NCBI RefSeq assembly: GCF_000814905.1 | Contig: NZ_JXAG01000043.1 | Span: 62,001-126,000 of the forward strand | Origin: Enterobacter sp. Bisph1 | Lineage (GTDB): Bacteria > Pseudomonadota > Gammaproteobacteria > Enterobacterales > Enterobacteriaceae | Length of the DNA: 64,000 nucleotides | Reading direction: 5' to 3' | Shown: one piece after another, positions 20,487 through 29,993 of the stretch | Layout of the letters: each line of letters opens with the position of its first letter | How positions within the stretch are numbered: position 1 is the stretch's first letter | The notes under the pieces: generated by a model | What the model saw: the letters and a program-made list of their open reading frames with translations, nothing else | Database searches by the model: none | What the model was told of the DNA's origin: nothing | Program-made: the position numbers and the translations under genes

Positions 20487-20704
20487 AGGTTTCGTGTACG
20501 GGCGTTATCTTCACTTCACGCTCCTGTGAGACAGCAGTTTGTAGGGTAAGAGCCCGGTACCGCGTCGGGCAGCATAGCAGGATTTTCAGGGGGTGTTAAT
20601 CCGTTTACAAAAAAGCAACATTAAATATTAGCTGAATCGTTAAGGGCGAAATAATGCAGACGCAATAATCGTTTAAAGCGGTAGGATGCTCGCGGTCAGA
20701 TAAA

Positions 20705-20729
20705 GTAAAACGGCTCCGCAGAGCCGTTT
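20705..20729 (-). terminator. Rho-independent terminator of the unknown gene
   Basis: AAACGGCTC (20708-20716) pairs with GAGCCGTTT (20721-20729) around a four-base loop. On the minus strand the stem runs into TTTTACTTT. It starts 13 bases after the stop of the 475-codon gene. Confidence 0.8.
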
Positions 20730-20742
20730 CGTTACGTGATGG

Positions 20743-22170
20743 TTACGCGGTGGCCATAAAAGAGCGCAGGCTACTGTTGGCGTATTTTTCTGGCGTGACG
20801 GTTTCATCAACCATTTTATCCAGCACATACTTTTTCACCGTTGAGCGGTGGTCAACTTTCTCATCATGGCCAACGCTGGTCAGCATCCCGCGCCCGTTAA
20901 CATTCAGCGTGGTGGTATTCTCATCATCATTTTCCACCAGATGATAGAGATAGTTTTGCGATGATTTCATCTTGTTCAACGCCAGCGGAATCGACGGATC
21001 GATAGCATCGTGCCAGGCGGCGCTCAGATGGCTGCGCGTTGTCTGTTTAACGGTTTTCGCACCATCGTCATGCGCCTGCACTTCAGAGGATTGCGAAGCA
21101 GCATAGGAGAAGCGATCTTTCTCATTTTCATGGGCCGGGTTAGGTGATTTCTCGGCTTGCGTGAACGACAGAGAAAAATCATTGAGCCCGCTTAATTGCG
21201 ACACACCGTTCGCGCTGAGCATAAGATTTTGCCCGCGTAAGGCACTGGCACTTTCTGCGTCGCTGGTGCTATTCAAGGCGCGGAAAACCGACTTCATCGT
21301 CTCCATCTGGCCGCGATCGCCGTTACCCGCGAGGCGCGCTTTATCGAATTTATCATCATAGGCTTTCAGAGCCTGCTGTTGCTGGGCATGGCTGCCAGCG
21401 AGGCCAGGTTTCGAAAGATCGCTGCTCATCTTCAATGAGAAGTCACCATCCTGATAAGCGATGGCGCGTTCTTTATCATCGGCATGGAAATTCAGCGACT
21501 GGAGTGAATCTTCTCCGTTGCGCACATCGGTTTTTAGATCCACCGACTGCAAAAGTTTATTATCAAAGTTGGTTAAACCGCCGATATCGAGTTTTGGCGG
21601 CATTTGCCCAAGTCCGTTGAGGGTTTTACTCAGCGCGTCGCCGAGGCTCGCCACCGCAGCGGCATCATCATCGCTTAAGGCTTCGCCCTCCGTTTTCATC
21701 TCAACGGCCAGACCATCATCCTGCTGCGTCATGGTCAGATTCACGGTTGAGCCGGATTTTGTCACCACGCTTAAGGTAACGGCGAATTTATTGGCTGCAC
21801 TCGCGGTCTCTGCCGCCACGCCGGTGACGGCCTGGGTGACATCGCCACGGTTCTCTTTCAGGTTACCCAATAGCGTGCTGCCAAGGGTCGCCAGCGACGA
21901 GATAGAACTGCTGCTCTGCGCGGTGTGCATCAGCCCTTCGATAACCGGGTTTAACTGCTGCACCGCATTGGCGCTCATTTTTTTCGGTGACAGGCTGTAG
22001 ACCGCCGCAATGTCTGACGATTGGCTACCGAAAATGACTTTTGCCGAGGCATTATTATCGGCGGCGCTATTCTCGCTGGCGGCGCGTGCTGACGACGCAC
22101 CCACCTTTGTTGACGTGCTGACGCGCGTCACGTCAGGCAGCTGTAGAGCAAAATTAAGTCCGCGGATCAT
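20743..22170 (-). CDS. Unrecognised 475-residue protein between acnB and lpdA
   Basis: I do not recognise this protein. From ATG 22170 (GAGGGAG about ten bases upstream) it has 475 residues. There is no signal peptide, membrane segment or cysteine, and one tryptophan. The N-terminal 120 residues are Ser/Ala/Asn-rich and low in complexity. Residues 128-250 look beta-rich with an acidic helix: FAVTLSVVTKSGSTVNLTMT, then EALSDDDAAAVASLGDALSK, then AIAYQDGDFSLKMS. The C-terminal part is polar and charged. The composition recalls secreted, flagellar-accessory or surface-structure proteins, but that is a guess. It occupies the site of yacH in E. coli K-12 and has its own terminator. A TTG at 22233 would extend it; ATG 22170 is likelier. 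Confidence 0.75.
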   Translation of the reverse strand: MIRGLNFALQLPDVTRVSTSTKVGASSARAASENSAADNNASAKVIFGSQSSDIAAVYSLSPKKMSANAVQQLNPVIEGLMHTAQSSSSISSLATLGSTLLGNLKENRGDVTQAVTGVAAETASAANKFAVTLSVVTKSGSTVNLTMTQQDDGLAVEMKTEGEALSDDDAAAVASLGDALSKTLNGLGQMPPKLDIGGLTNFDNKLLQSVDLKTDVRNGEDSLQSLNFHADDKERAIAYQDGDFSLKMSSDLSKPGLAGSHAQQQQALKAYDDKFDKARLAGNGDRGQMETMKSVFRALNSTSDAESASALRGQNLMLSANGVSQLSGLNDFSLSFTQAEKSPNPAHENEKDRFSYAASQSSEVQAHDDGAKTVKQTTRSHLSAAWHDAIDPSIPLALNKMKSSQNYLYHLVENDDENTTTLNVNGRGMLTSVGHDEKVDHRSTVKKYVLDKMVDETVTPEKYANSSLRSFMATA

Positions 22171-22280
22171 GACGATGAAACTCCCTCTCGCACCGGTAAT
22201 GGTAGACACATAACATCGGCAGTTTTTGCACAAACTTTATACGGACGAGAGGATAACGCTGGTTTCTTCGCACAACACAA

Positions 22281-22310
22281 AAGAAAAAGCGAGCCAGAAA
22301 CCTGACTCGC
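22281..22310 (-). terminator. Rho-independent terminator of lpdA
   Basis: On the minus strand GCGAGTCAG pairs with CTGGCTCGC (arms 22289-22297 and 22302-22310, one mismatch) and runs into TTTTTC. It sits 34 bases after the lpdA stop, so the unknown gene downstream probably has its own promoter. Confidence 0.8.
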
Positions 22311-22343
22311 CTGATTTAGACTACCTGTGAAAACGGACGAAAA

Positions 22344-23768
22344 TTACTTTTTCTTCGCTTTCGGGTTCGGCAGATCGGTAATGCTGCCTTCGAACACTTC
22401 AGCGGCCAGACCCACAGATTCGTGCAGGGTCGGGTGCGCATGAATGGTCAGCGCGATATCTTCCGCATCGCAGCCCATTTCGATAGCCAGACCGATTTCG
22501 CCCAGCAGCTCGCCGCCGTTGGTGCCGACAATCGCGCCGCCGATAATACGGTGGGTCTCTTTGTCGAAAATCAGTTTGGTCACACCGTCAGCGCAGTCGG
22601 AAGCGATAGCACGGCCAGAAGCAGCCCACGGGAAGGTGGCGGTTTCGTAGCTGATGCCTTTCTCTTTCGCTTCTTTCTCTGTCAGACCTACCCATGCCAC
22701 TTCTGGCTCGGTATAGGCGATAGACGGGATAACTTTCGGATCGAAGTAGTGTTTCTTACCGGCGATAACTTCTGCGGCAACGTGGCCTTCATGCACGCCT
22801 TTGTGCGCCAGCATCGGCTGACCGACGATATCGCCGATTGCGAAGATGTGCGGCACGTTGGTGCGCAGCTGTTTATCCACGCGGATAAAGCCACGGTCAT
22901 CAACTTCCACGCCTGCTTTACCGGCATCGAGGTTCTTACCGTTCGGCACACGACCGATAGCCACCAGCACGGCATCATAACGCTGCGCTTCCGCCGGGGC
23001 TTTTTTGCCTTCCATGGAAACGTAAATACCGTCTTCTTTCGCTTCAACGGCGGTCACTTTGGTTTCCAGCATCAGGTTGAATTTCTTGCTGATGCGTTTG
23101 GTAAAGACTTTAACGATATCTTTATCAGCGGCCGGGATAACCTGGTCGAACATCTCAACCACATCAATCTCTGAACCCAGCGCATGATACACGGTACCCA
23201 TCTCCAGACCGATGATACCGCCGCCCATAACCAGCATACGTTTCGGAACGGATTTCAGCTCCAGTGCGTCGGTAGAGTCCCATACGCGCGGATCTTCATG
23301 AGGAATAAACGGCAGTTGAATCGGACGGGAACCCGCCGCGATGATAGCGTTGTCGAAGTTGATAACGGTTTTGCCGTTTTCACCTTCCACTTCCAGGGTG
23401 TTCGCCCCGGTGAATTTACCCAGACCGTTGACCACTTTCACCTTACGGCCTTTCGCCATACCCGCGAGACCGCCGGTCAGCTGCGTGATCACTTTCTCTT
23501 TCCAGGTACGAATCTTGTCGATATCGGTTTTCGGTTCGCCGAAGACGATACCGTGTTCAGCCAGCGCTTTGGCTTCTTCGATAACTTTTGCAACGTGCAG
23601 CAGCGCTTTAGAAGGGATACAACCTACGTTCAGGCACACACCGCCAAGGGTGTTGTAACGTTCTACGATGACGGTTTCCAGACCTAAATCAGCGCAACGG
23701 AAGGCAGCAGAGTAACCTGCCGGGCCTGCCCCAAGTACCACGACCTGAGTTTTGATTTCAGTACTCAT
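22344..23768 (-). CDS. lpdA: Dihydrolipoyl dehydrogenase (E3)
   Basis: E3 re-oxidises dihydrolipoamide for the pyruvate and 2-oxoglutarate dehydrogenase complexes and the glycine cleavage system, reducing NAD. It has 474 residues. The FAD-binding GAGPAGYSAA is near the N-terminus and the redox disulfide is C45/C50 (GGVCLNVGCIPSK). The NAD domain has MGGGIIGLEMG, and the catalytic His lies in HAHPTLHE. Two adjacent ATGs exist; the second (23768) matches the E. coli start MSTEIKTQVV. It follows aceF after a terminator, so it is partly expressed on its own, as in E. coli. Confidence 0.97.
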   Translation of the reverse strand: MSTEIKTQVVVLGAGPAGYSAAFRCADLGLETVIVERYNTLGGVCLNVGCIPSKALLHVAKVIEEAKALAEHGIVFGEPKTDIDKIRTWKEKVITQLTGGLAGMAKGRKVKVVNGLGKFTGANTLEVEGENGKTVINFDNAIIAAGSRPIQLPFIPHEDPRVWDSTDALELKSVPKRMLVMGGGIIGLEMGTVYHALGSEIDVVEMFDQVIPAADKDIVKVFTKRISKKFNLMLETKVTAVEAKEDGIYVSMEGKKAPAEAQRYDAVLVAIGRVPNGKNLDAGKAGVEVDDRGFIRVDKQLRTNVPHIFAIGDIVGQPMLAHKGVHEGHVAAEVIAGKKHYFDPKVIPSIAYTEPEVAWVGLTEKEAKEKGISYETATFPWAASGRAIASDCADGVTKLIFDKETHRIIGGAIVGTNGGELLGEIGLAIEMGCDAEDIALTIHAHPTLHESVGLAAEVFEGSITDLPNPKAKKK

Positions 23769-23936
23769 CATGACCTCTTATTGATTTCCGGCGGTCAGGG
23801 GTACTTCGTGTCGCCCTTCATCCACCGGGACGTTCTATCCGCCCGCAGTTTACAAAATTGTTAACAATTTTGAAACAACAAACGGCAAACGAATTGTCCT
23901 TAAGCCCCAATAACCTCAACGCACATGAGATTACCA

Positions 23937-23967
23937 GAAAAAAGCCGGCCGTCAGGCCGGCTTTTCT
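23937..23967 (-). terminator. Terminator between aceF and lpdA
   Basis: AAAGCCGGCC (23941-23950) pairs perfectly with GGCCGGCTTT (23955-23964) around a four-base loop. On the minus strand it ends in TTTTCTGG, three bases after the aceF stop. It would lower read-through into lpdA. Confidence 0.85.
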
Positions 23968-23969
23968 GA

Positions 23970-25874
23970 TTACATCACCAGACGGCGAATGTCGGACAGC
24001 ATGTTATTGATGATGGTGATAAAGCGCGCACCATCCGCACCGTCAATCACACGGTGGTCGAAGGAGAGCGAAATCGGCATCATCAGACGCGGTACGAACT
24101 CTTTACCGTTCCAGACCGGCTCCATTGCAGATTTGGAGACGCCCAGGATAGCTACTTCCGGCGCGTTAACAATCGGTGCGAAGTGGGTGGTACCCAGGCC
24201 GCCGATGCTGGAGATGGTGAAGCAACCGCCCTGCATTTCGCCAGCGGTCAGCTTACCGTCACGCGCTTTCTTAGAAATGACCGTCAGTTCACGGGACAGC
24301 TCGGTGACGCTCTTCTTGTTCACGTCTTTAAAGACCGGAACAACCAGACCGTTCGGGGTATCAACCGCAACGCCGATATTGATGTATTTCTTCAGCGTCA
24401 GTTTCTGACCATCTTCAGACAGCGAGCTGTTGAAACGCGGCATCTGCTCAAGAGCGGCAGCCACGGCTTTCATGATAAAGACCACCGGGGTGAACTTCAC
24501 ATCCAGCTTACGTTTCTCAGCTTCGGCGTTCTGCTGTTTACGGAACGCTTCCAGATCGGTGATATCGGTTTTGTCGAAGTGCGTAACGTGCGGGATCATC
24601 ACCCAGTTACGGCTCAGGTTAGCACCCGAGATTTTCTGGATACGGCCCAGTTCCACTTCTTCGATTTCACCAAACTTGCTGAAGTCCACTTTCGGCCACG
24701 GCAGCAGGCCCGGCAGAGAACCACCGGTCGCGCCAGCGGCAGGGGCAGACTCAGCGCGTTTCACCGCATCTTTCACATACGCCTGGACGTCTTCGCGCAG
24801 GATACGGCCTTTACGACCGGTGCCCTTCACTTTCGCCAGGTTTACGCCAAACTCGCGCGCCAGGCGGCGAATCAGCGGGGTAGCATGGATATACGCGTCG
24901 TTTTCGGCGAAATCGGATTTGCCTTCTGCTTTTGCAGCAGGGGCCGCAGCCGGTTTCTCAGCTTTCGCCGTCGGTGCCGGTGCCGCCGCTTCTTGCTTAG
25001 CCGCAGGGGCAGCAGCAGGCGCAGCGCCTTCCACTTCAAACACCATAATCAGAGAGCCGGTAGAGACTTTGTCGCCGGTGCTGATTTTGATCTCTTTCAC
25101 GGTACCGGCGAACGGTGCCGGGACTTCCATTGAGGCTTTATCGCCTTCAACGGTGATCAGTGACTGTTCAGCGGCAACTTTATCGCCCACTTTCACCATC
25201 ACGTCGGTCACTTCAACTTCATCACCGCCGATGTCCGGAACGTTGACTTCTTTCACGCCGCCAGCGGCTGCTGGAGCAGCAGACGCCGCCGGAGCAGCGG
25301 CCTGTGCAGGCGCGGCAGCCGGTGCAGCACCCGCCACTTCGAAGATCATGATCAGAGAGCCGGTAGAGACTTTGTCACCGGTGTTAACCTTGATCTCTTT
25401 CACGGTACCCGCGAACGGTGCCGGGACTTCCATCGAGGCTTTATCGCCTTCAACGGTGATAAGAGACTGCTCAGCGGTAACAGTATCGCCTACTTTTACC
25501 AGAATCTCGGTTACTTCAACTTCGTCACCGCCGATGTCAGGTACGTTCACTTCTTTAGCTGCACCCGCAGCGGCCGGAGCGCTGGCTGCCGGAGCGGCTT
25601 CTTTCTTCTCTTCCTGCGCAGGTGCAGCGGCTGCTGCACCGTCGGCGGAATCGAAAATCATAATAAGTGCGCCGGTCTCAGTTTTATCGCCAACGGAGAC
25701 TTTGATCTCTTTCACGATGCCAGCCTGAGGAGACGGGACTTCCATAGAGGCTTTGTCGCCTTCTACGGTGATAAGCGACTGTTCAGCTTCAACTTTGTCG
25801 CCCACTTTGACCAGGATTTCGGTGATTTCAACTTCATCAGACCCGATGTCCGGTACTTTGATTTCGATAGCCAT
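23970..25874 (-). CDS. aceF: Pyruvate dehydrogenase E2, dihydrolipoyl acetyltransferase
   Basis: E2 forms the core of the pyruvate dehydrogenase complex and transfers acetyl groups to CoA. It has 634 residues (E. coli 630). Three tandem lipoyl domains carry the modified lysines K41, K145 and K246, each in [11 protein letters not shown], joined by Ala/Pro-rich linkers. The subunit-binding domain is [20 protein letters not shown]. The catalytic domain ends with [12 protein letters not shown], holding the active-site His and Asp. Domains two and three are almost identical even at DNA level with a 303-base period, suggesting gene conversion. It starts 14 bases after aceE. Confidence 0.97.
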   Translation of the reverse strand: MAIEIKVPDIGSDEVEITEILVKVGDKVEAEQSLITVEGDKASMEVPSPQAGIVKEIKVSVGDKTETGALIMIFDSADGAAAAAPAQEEKKEAAPAASAPAAAGAAKEVNVPDIGGDEVEVTEILVKVGDTVTAEQSLITVEGDKASMEVPAPFAGTVKEIKVNTGDKVSTGSLIMIFEVAGAAPAAAPAQAAAPAASAAPAAAGGVKEVNVPDIGGDEVEVTDVMVKVGDKVAAEQSLITVEGDKASMEVPAPFAGTVKEIKISTGDKVSTGSLIMVFEVEGAAPAAAPAAKQEAAAPAPTAKAEKPAAAPAAKAEGKSDFAENDAYIHATPLIRRLAREFGVNLAKVKGTGRKGRILREDVQAYVKDAVKRAESAPAAGATGGSLPGLLPWPKVDFSKFGEIEEVELGRIQKISGANLSRNWVMIPHVTHFDKTDITDLEAFRKQQNAEAEKRKLDVKFTPVVFIMKAVAAALEQMPRFNSSLSEDGQKLTLKKYINIGVAVDTPNGLVVPVFKDVNKKSVTELSRELTVISKKARDGKLTAGEMQGGCFTISSIGGLGTTHFAPIVNAPEVAILGVSKSAMEPVWNGKEFVPRLMMPISLSFDHRVIDGADGARFITIINNMLSDIRRLVM

Positions 25875-25888
25875 TATCTCTTTACCTC

Positions 25889-28552
25889 TTACGCCAGACG
25901 CGGGTTAACTTTTTCTGCATCGATGTTGAATTTGGTGATCGCATCCGCCACCACTTTCTTGTCGATTTCGCCACGTTTAGCCAGTTCGCCCAGAGCAGCA
26001 ACCACAACATAAGAAGCATCAACTTCGAAGTGGTGGCGCAGGTTTTCACGGCTGTCGGAGCGACCGAAGCCATCGGTACCCAGTACGCGGTAATCATCAG
26101 CCGGTACATAAGTACGAACCTGCTCAGCGAACAGTTTCATATAGTCAGTGGAAGCCACCGCCGGTGCATCGTTCATCACCTGAGCGATGTACGGTACGCG
26201 CGGAGTTTCCAGCGGGTGCAGCATGTTCCAGCGCTCACAATCCTGGCCATCACGCGCCAGTTCGGTGAAGGAGGTTACGCTGTAAACGTCAGAGCCGACG
26301 CCGTAATCTTTCGCCAGGATCTGCGCTGCTTCACGTACGTGACGCAGGATAGAACCGGAGCCCAGCAGCTGAACTTTACCTTTGCTACCGGCAACGGTTT
26401 CGAGTTTGTAGATACCTTTACGGATACCTTCCTCAGCACCTTCCGGCATCGCCGGCATGTGGTAGTTTTCGTTCAGCGTGGTGATGTAGTAGTAAACGTT
26501 CTCTTGCGCTTCACCGTACATGCGCTGCAGACCGTCATGCATGATCACAGCCACTTCGTACGCGTAAGACGGGTCGTAAGAGATACAGTTCGGGATAGTC
26601 AGAGACTGAATATGGCTGTGGCCATCTTCATGCTGCAGACCTTCACCGTTCAGGGTAGTACGACCGGAGGTACCGCCGACCAGGAAGCCGCGAGCCTGCT
26701 GATCGCCTGCCTGCCAGCACAGGTCACCGATACGCTGGAACCCGAACATGGAATAGTAAATATAGAACGGGATCATCGGCAGGTTGTTGGTGCTGTAAGA
26801 GGTCGCAGCAGCCAGCCAGGATGCGCCTGCGCCCAGCTCGTTAATACCTTCCTGCAGGATCTGACCTTTCTCGTCTTCTTTGTAGTATGCAACCTGCTCA
26901 CGGTCCTGCGGGGTGTACTGCTGACCGTTAGGGCTGTAGATACCAATCTGACGGAACAGACCTTCCATACCAAAGGTACGCGCTTCGTCGGCGATGATCG
27001 GAACCAGTCTGTCTTTGATGGACTTGTTCTTCAGCATCACGTTCAGGGCACGGACGAAAGCGATGGTGGTGGAGATCTCTTTGTTCTGCTCTTCCAGCAG
27101 CTGAGAGAAGTCGGAAAGCTGCGGCAGCTCCAGTTTTTCCGTGAATTTCGGCTGACGCGACGGCAGGTAGCCTTTCAGCGCCTGGCGACGTTCGTGCAGG
27201 TATTTGTGCTCTTCAGAACCTTCGTCGAAGGTGATGTAAGAGAGTTTTTCAACCTGCTCGTCGGTGACAGGAACATTGAAACGGTCGCGGATATAACGCA
27301 CGCCGTCCATGTTCATTTTCTTCACCTGGTGCGCAATGTTTTTACCTTCGGCGGTGTCGCCCATGCCGTAACCTTTAACGGTATGCGCCAGGATAACGGT
27401 AGCTTTGCCTTTGGTATCACGCGCTTTTTTCAGTGCAGCGTAAATTTTCTTCGGATCGTGACCGCCACGGTTCAGGGCCCAGATCTGCTCATCAGTCCAG
27501 TCTGCAACCAGCGCGGCGGTTTCCGGGTATTTACCAAAGAAGTGTTCGCGAACGTACGCGCCATCTTTGGATTTAAAGGTCTGATAGTCGCCGTCAACGG
27601 TTTCGTTCATCAGCTGGATCAATTTACCGCTGGTATCTTTACGCAGCAGCTCGTCCCAACGAGAACCCCACATCACCTTGATAACGTTCCAGCCAGCACC
27701 GCTGAAGATGCCTTCCAGTTCGTTGATGATTTTGCCGTTACCGGTGACCGGGCCATCCAGGCGCTGCAGGTTACAGTTGATGATGAAGCAGAGGTTATCC
27801 AGTTTCTCACGGGTAGCGATAGTGATCGCACCTTTGGATTCTGGCTCATCCATTTCACCGTCGCCGAGGAACGCGTAAACGGTCTGTTCAGAGGTATCTT
27901 TCAGGCCACGGTGTTCCAGATATTTGAGGAATTTCGCCTGATAAATCGCACCGATCGGACCCAGACCCATTGATACGGTCGGGAACTGCCAGAATTCCGG
28001 CATCAGTTTCGGGTGCGGGTAAGAAGAGAGACCTTTACCGTGAACTTCCTGACGGAAGTTGTTCATCTGCTCTTCGGTCAGACGGCCTTCAACAAATGCA
28101 CGTGCGTAGATGCCCGGAGAGATGTGGCCCTGGAAGTAGACCAGGTCGCCGCCGTCTTTCTCATTGCGTGCACGGAAGAAGTGGTTGAAGCAAACTTCGT
28201 AAATGGTCGCGGAAGACTGGAAGGAAGCCATATGGCCGCCCAGCTCGAGGTCTTTTTTGGACGCACGCAGCACCGTCATGATGGCGTTCCAGCGGATAGC
28301 TGAACGAATGCGGCGTTCCAGTTCCAGATTGCCCGGGTATTCCGGCTCATCTTCAACGGCAATAGTGTTTACATAGTTGCTCGCCCCTGTGCCAGCTGCC
28401 ACTTTCACACCGCCTTTGCGGGCTTCAGAAAGGAGCTGGTCAATCAGATACTGAGCGCGCTCAACACCTTCTTCACGGATGACCGATTCGATCGCCTGTA
28501 GCCAGTCGCGAGTTTCGATCGGATCCACGTCATTTTGGAAACGTTCTGACAT
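25889..28552 (-). CDS. aceE: Pyruvate dehydrogenase E1 component, homodimeric
   Basis: E1 decarboxylates pyruvate with thiamine diphosphate and acetylates the lipoyl groups of AceF. It has 887 residues, exactly as E. coli. The ThDP/Mg motif runs [12 protein letters not shown] to [13 protein letters not shown], and the conserved region [12 protein letters not shown] lies near residue 140. The start ATG 28552 follows AAGGAAT about ten bases upstream. A long two-part stem-loop lies in the leader (28593-28662). The gene follows pdhR, the pyruvate-sensing repressor of the operon. Confidence 0.98.
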   Translation of the reverse strand: MSERFQNDVDPIETRDWLQAIESVIREEGVERAQYLIDQLLSEARKGGVKVAAGTGASNYVNTIAVEDEPEYPGNLELERRIRSAIRWNAIMTVLRASKKDLELGGHMASFQSSATIYEVCFNHFFRARNEKDGGDLVYFQGHISPGIYARAFVEGRLTEEQMNNFRQEVHGKGLSSYPHPKLMPEFWQFPTVSMGLGPIGAIYQAKFLKYLEHRGLKDTSEQTVYAFLGDGEMDEPESKGAITIATREKLDNLCFIINCNLQRLDGPVTGNGKIINELEGIFSGAGWNVIKVMWGSRWDELLRKDTSGKLIQLMNETVDGDYQTFKSKDGAYVREHFFGKYPETAALVADWTDEQIWALNRGGHDPKKIYAALKKARDTKGKATVILAHTVKGYGMGDTAEGKNIAHQVKKMNMDGVRYIRDRFNVPVTDEQVEKLSYITFDEGSEEHKYLHERRQALKGYLPSRQPKFTEKLELPQLSDFSQLLEEQNKEISTTIAFVRALNVMLKNKSIKDRLVPIIADEARTFGMEGLFRQIGIYSPNGQQYTPQDREQVAYYKEDEKGQILQEGINELGAGASWLAAATSYSTNNLPMIPFYIYYSMFGFQRIGDLCWQAGDQQARGFLVGGTSGRTTLNGEGLQHEDGHSHIQSLTIPNCISYDPSYAYEVAVIMHDGLQRMYGEAQENVYYYITTLNENYHMPAMPEGAEEGIRKGIYKLETVAGSKGKVQLLGSGSILRHVREAAQILAKDYGVGSDVYSVTSFTELARDGQDCERWNMLHPLETPRVPYIAQVMNDAPAVASTDYMKLFAEQVRTYVPADDYRVLGTDGFGRSDSRENLRHHFEVDASYVVVAALGELAKRGEIDKKVVADAITKFNIDAEKVNPRLA

Positions 28553-28592
28553 GGGGGGTATTCCTTATCTATCTAATTCGTTGATTTGTCTG

Positions 28593-28662
28593 GAACCTGT
28601 CCCATTGCATTTTCATGCTCATGCTTTCCATAGCCACCACAAAAGTGCAATAAGACAGGTTC
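28593..28662 (-). promoter_or_regulatory. Long stem-loop in the pdhR-aceE spacer (aceE leader)
   Basis: GAACCTGTC (28593-28601) pairs with GACAGGTTC (28654-28662), and inside it ATTGCA (28604-28609) pairs with TGCAAT (28646-28651). A symmetric two-base internal loop separates the stems and a 36-base loop closes them, giving 15 pairs in all. It is not followed by a T-run, so it is not a simple terminator. It ends about 40 bases before the aceE start. Confidence 0.65.
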
Positions 28663-28736
28663 TGCGTTTAGTTGCCGCGCTCTAAAGTTTGGCGCTGGTG
28701 TTACCACTCTTCCGGTGCAAAATGCCCCAGAAAATT

Positions 28737-29501
28737 CTAATTCTTTCTCTGCTCCAGCCGTCGCAGCGAGCGTTCACGACGGCTCTGCTCACGACTTCTG
28801 TCCAGCAAAATCTCTTCAATAAACGCCAGATGGCGGTGCGATGCTTCACGCGCCTCTTCCGGCTTGCCGGCCATGATGGCGGCAAAAATGCTTGAACGAT
28901 GGTTGCTGACCTGCGGCAGCATTTCGCGGCGCGCGTAGAGCAATTCAAAGTTCTGACGAACGTTTTGCGCCAGCATCGGCTCCATGCAGCGTAGCAGATG
29001 AAGCAGCACAACATTGTGTGCAGCCTCGGTGACAGCAATTTGATACTGCACCACCGCACTGGACTCTGCGTCCAAATCCCCCGACTCCTGCGCCAGCTCA
29101 ATGGCATGATGCAGCTCGCTTATCCGCGTTTTGTCTTCATCTGTACTGCGCAGCGCCGCGTAATATGCAGCGATCCCTTCCAGCGCGTGGCGGGTCTCAA
29201 GCAGGTCAAATTGGGATTCGGGATGATCGGTAAGAAGCTCAACCAGCGGATCGCTGAAGCTTTGCCACAAGCTGCTCTGGACAAACGTTCCGCCACCCTG
29301 GCGACGAAGGAGCAGGCCTTTCGCTTCGAGACGCTGAATGGCCTCGCGCAGGGAAGGACGAGAAACATCGAACTGTTTGGCCAGTTCGCGTTCTGGAGGC
29401 AGTTTTTCACCGGGGCGCAATGTCCCCTCGAGAATCAAAAACTCCAGTTGCTGCTCAATCACATCGGAAAGTTTTGGTTGGCGGATTTTGCTGTAGGCCA
29501 T
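28737..29501 (-). CDS. pdhR: PdhR, pyruvate-responsive GntR/FadR-type repressor
   Basis: PdhR represses its own operon and respiratory genes; pyruvate releases it from DNA. It has 254 residues, as in E. coli. The N-terminal winged helix-turn-helix has [20 protein letters not shown] and the wing RRQGGGTFV. The C-terminal FCD effector domain includes [18 protein letters not shown] and [11 protein letters not shown]. The frame continues upstream, but the start at 29501 has CAGGGAATC just ahead and matches E. coli; longer versions would place codons inside the operator. Confidence 0.97.
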   Translation of the reverse strand: MAYSKIRQPKLSDVIEQQLEFLILEGTLRPGEKLPPERELAKQFDVSRPSLREAIQRLEAKGLLLRRQGGGTFVQSSLWQSFSDPLVELLTDHPESQFDLLETRHALEGIAAYYAALRSTDEDKTRISELHHAIELAQESGDLDAESSAVVQYQIAVTEAAHNVVLLHLLRCMEPMLAQNVRQNFELLYARREMLPQVSNHRSSIFAAIMAGKPEEAREASHRHLAFIEEILLDRSREQSRRERSLRRLEQRKN

Positions 29502-29531
29502 GATTCCCTGTCTCTGCCATTCGCCCAAAGT

Positions 29532-29550
29532 CAATTGGTCTTACCAATTG
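29532..29550 (-). promoter_or_regulatory. PdhR operator (autoregulation of pdhR-aceEF-lpdA)
   Basis: AATTGGT (29533-29539) and ACCAATT (29543-29549) form a perfect seven-base dyad with a three-base spacer, flanked by one more C-G pair. This is the consensus PdhR box, AATTGGT-N3-ACCAATT, 31 bases upstream of the pdhR start. Confidence 0.92.
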
Positions 29551-29881
29551 CATGTTCTTGACGGTAAAGTAACAAAGTATTCACCTTCTGTCCATACAGG
29601 TTTTGATTGAAATCAGGAAACCAGGCACATTTTAACAATGATACAGAAATGACGTTTCAAAAATGTAACCTTGCACAAATGCCTCATTTACTCCAAAAGA
29701 GGCACATTTAACGTTAATGAAACGTCAGCCAAATCATTTGAACCGATTCAGTCGCACAAAAAATGAATATTTATTCATAAATTTAGGTTAAATAAGCTAA
29801 AAATAAGAAGTGAAGAGGTAGAAGGGTTAGTGACAACTGGTCTCTTTTTCACCATGTCGTCACAGGAGGTTCATAAAGCAG

Positions 29882-29962
29882 ATGCATTCCCTGCCGCTTA
29901 CCACTATTCTGAGTCGTACGAAAGAGAACGATGAAAATTCATATTATCTTTTCGTAAACTAA
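29882..29962 (+). CDS. Possible 26-codon small ORF upstream of aroP
   Basis: ATG 29882 is preceded by CAGGAGGTT, whose core is about 11 bases away, a strong though distant ribosome site. The frame encodes 26 residues, beginning MHSLPLTTILSRTKENDENS and ending YYLFVN, then TAA at 29960-29962. The stop overlaps the first TyrR-like box. It could be a leader peptide or chance; an overlapping 26-codon frame begins at 29854 without a Shine-Dalgarno. I know no homologue. Confidence 0.25.
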   Translation: MHSLPLTTILSRTKENDENSYYLFVN

Positions 29963-29993
29963 TAAATACAAAAAATGGAATTTAATATTTACA
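29953..29993 (+). promoter_or_regulatory. Tandem TyrR-like boxes upstream of aroP
   Basis: CGTAAA-N6-AATACA (29953-29970) and TGGAAT-N6-TTTACA (29976-29993) each resemble the TyrR consensus TGTAAA-N6-TTTACA. Their centres are 23 bases apart, the usual spacing of paired strong and weak TyrR boxes. E. coli aroP is repressed by TyrR with aromatic amino acids, so the position fits. Confidence 0.6.

Larger units (their letters stand above)
20341..20742. other. 402-base spacer between acnB and the unknown gene
   Basis: This gene-free stretch holds the acnB leader, an ERIC-like inverted repeat (20390-20486) and the terminator of the unknown gene (20705-20729). The A/T-rich part at 20580-20660 probably carries acnB promoters, but no convincing hexamer pair was singled out. 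No ORF of interest was seen. Confidence 0.6.

Noticed and set aside
22422-23687. Plus-strand frames opposite lpdA
   Set aside because: They are antisense to a near-identical homologue of E. coli E3 and have no recognisable domains.
25089-25460. Repeats considered as a mobile or CRISPR-like array
   Set aside because: They are in-frame lipoyl domain repeats inside aceF with a 101-codon period, not spacers or transposon ends.
24054-25728. Two long plus-strand frames opposite aceF
   Set aside because: Both are antisense shadows of the lipoyl domains and linkers; their Ala/Ser/Thr-rich repeats simply mirror the repeated DNA.
26030-27973. Plus-strand frame of 647 codons opposite aceE
   Set aside because: It is the antisense shadow of aceE; its composition (many Phe, Val, Arg, His) is what reverse-complemented E1 codons give.
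29854-29934. A second 26-codon frame (MSSQEVHKADAFP) overlapping the small ORF before aroP
   Set aside because: No Shine-Dalgarno precedes it; the AGGAGG lies inside it and serves the other frame.
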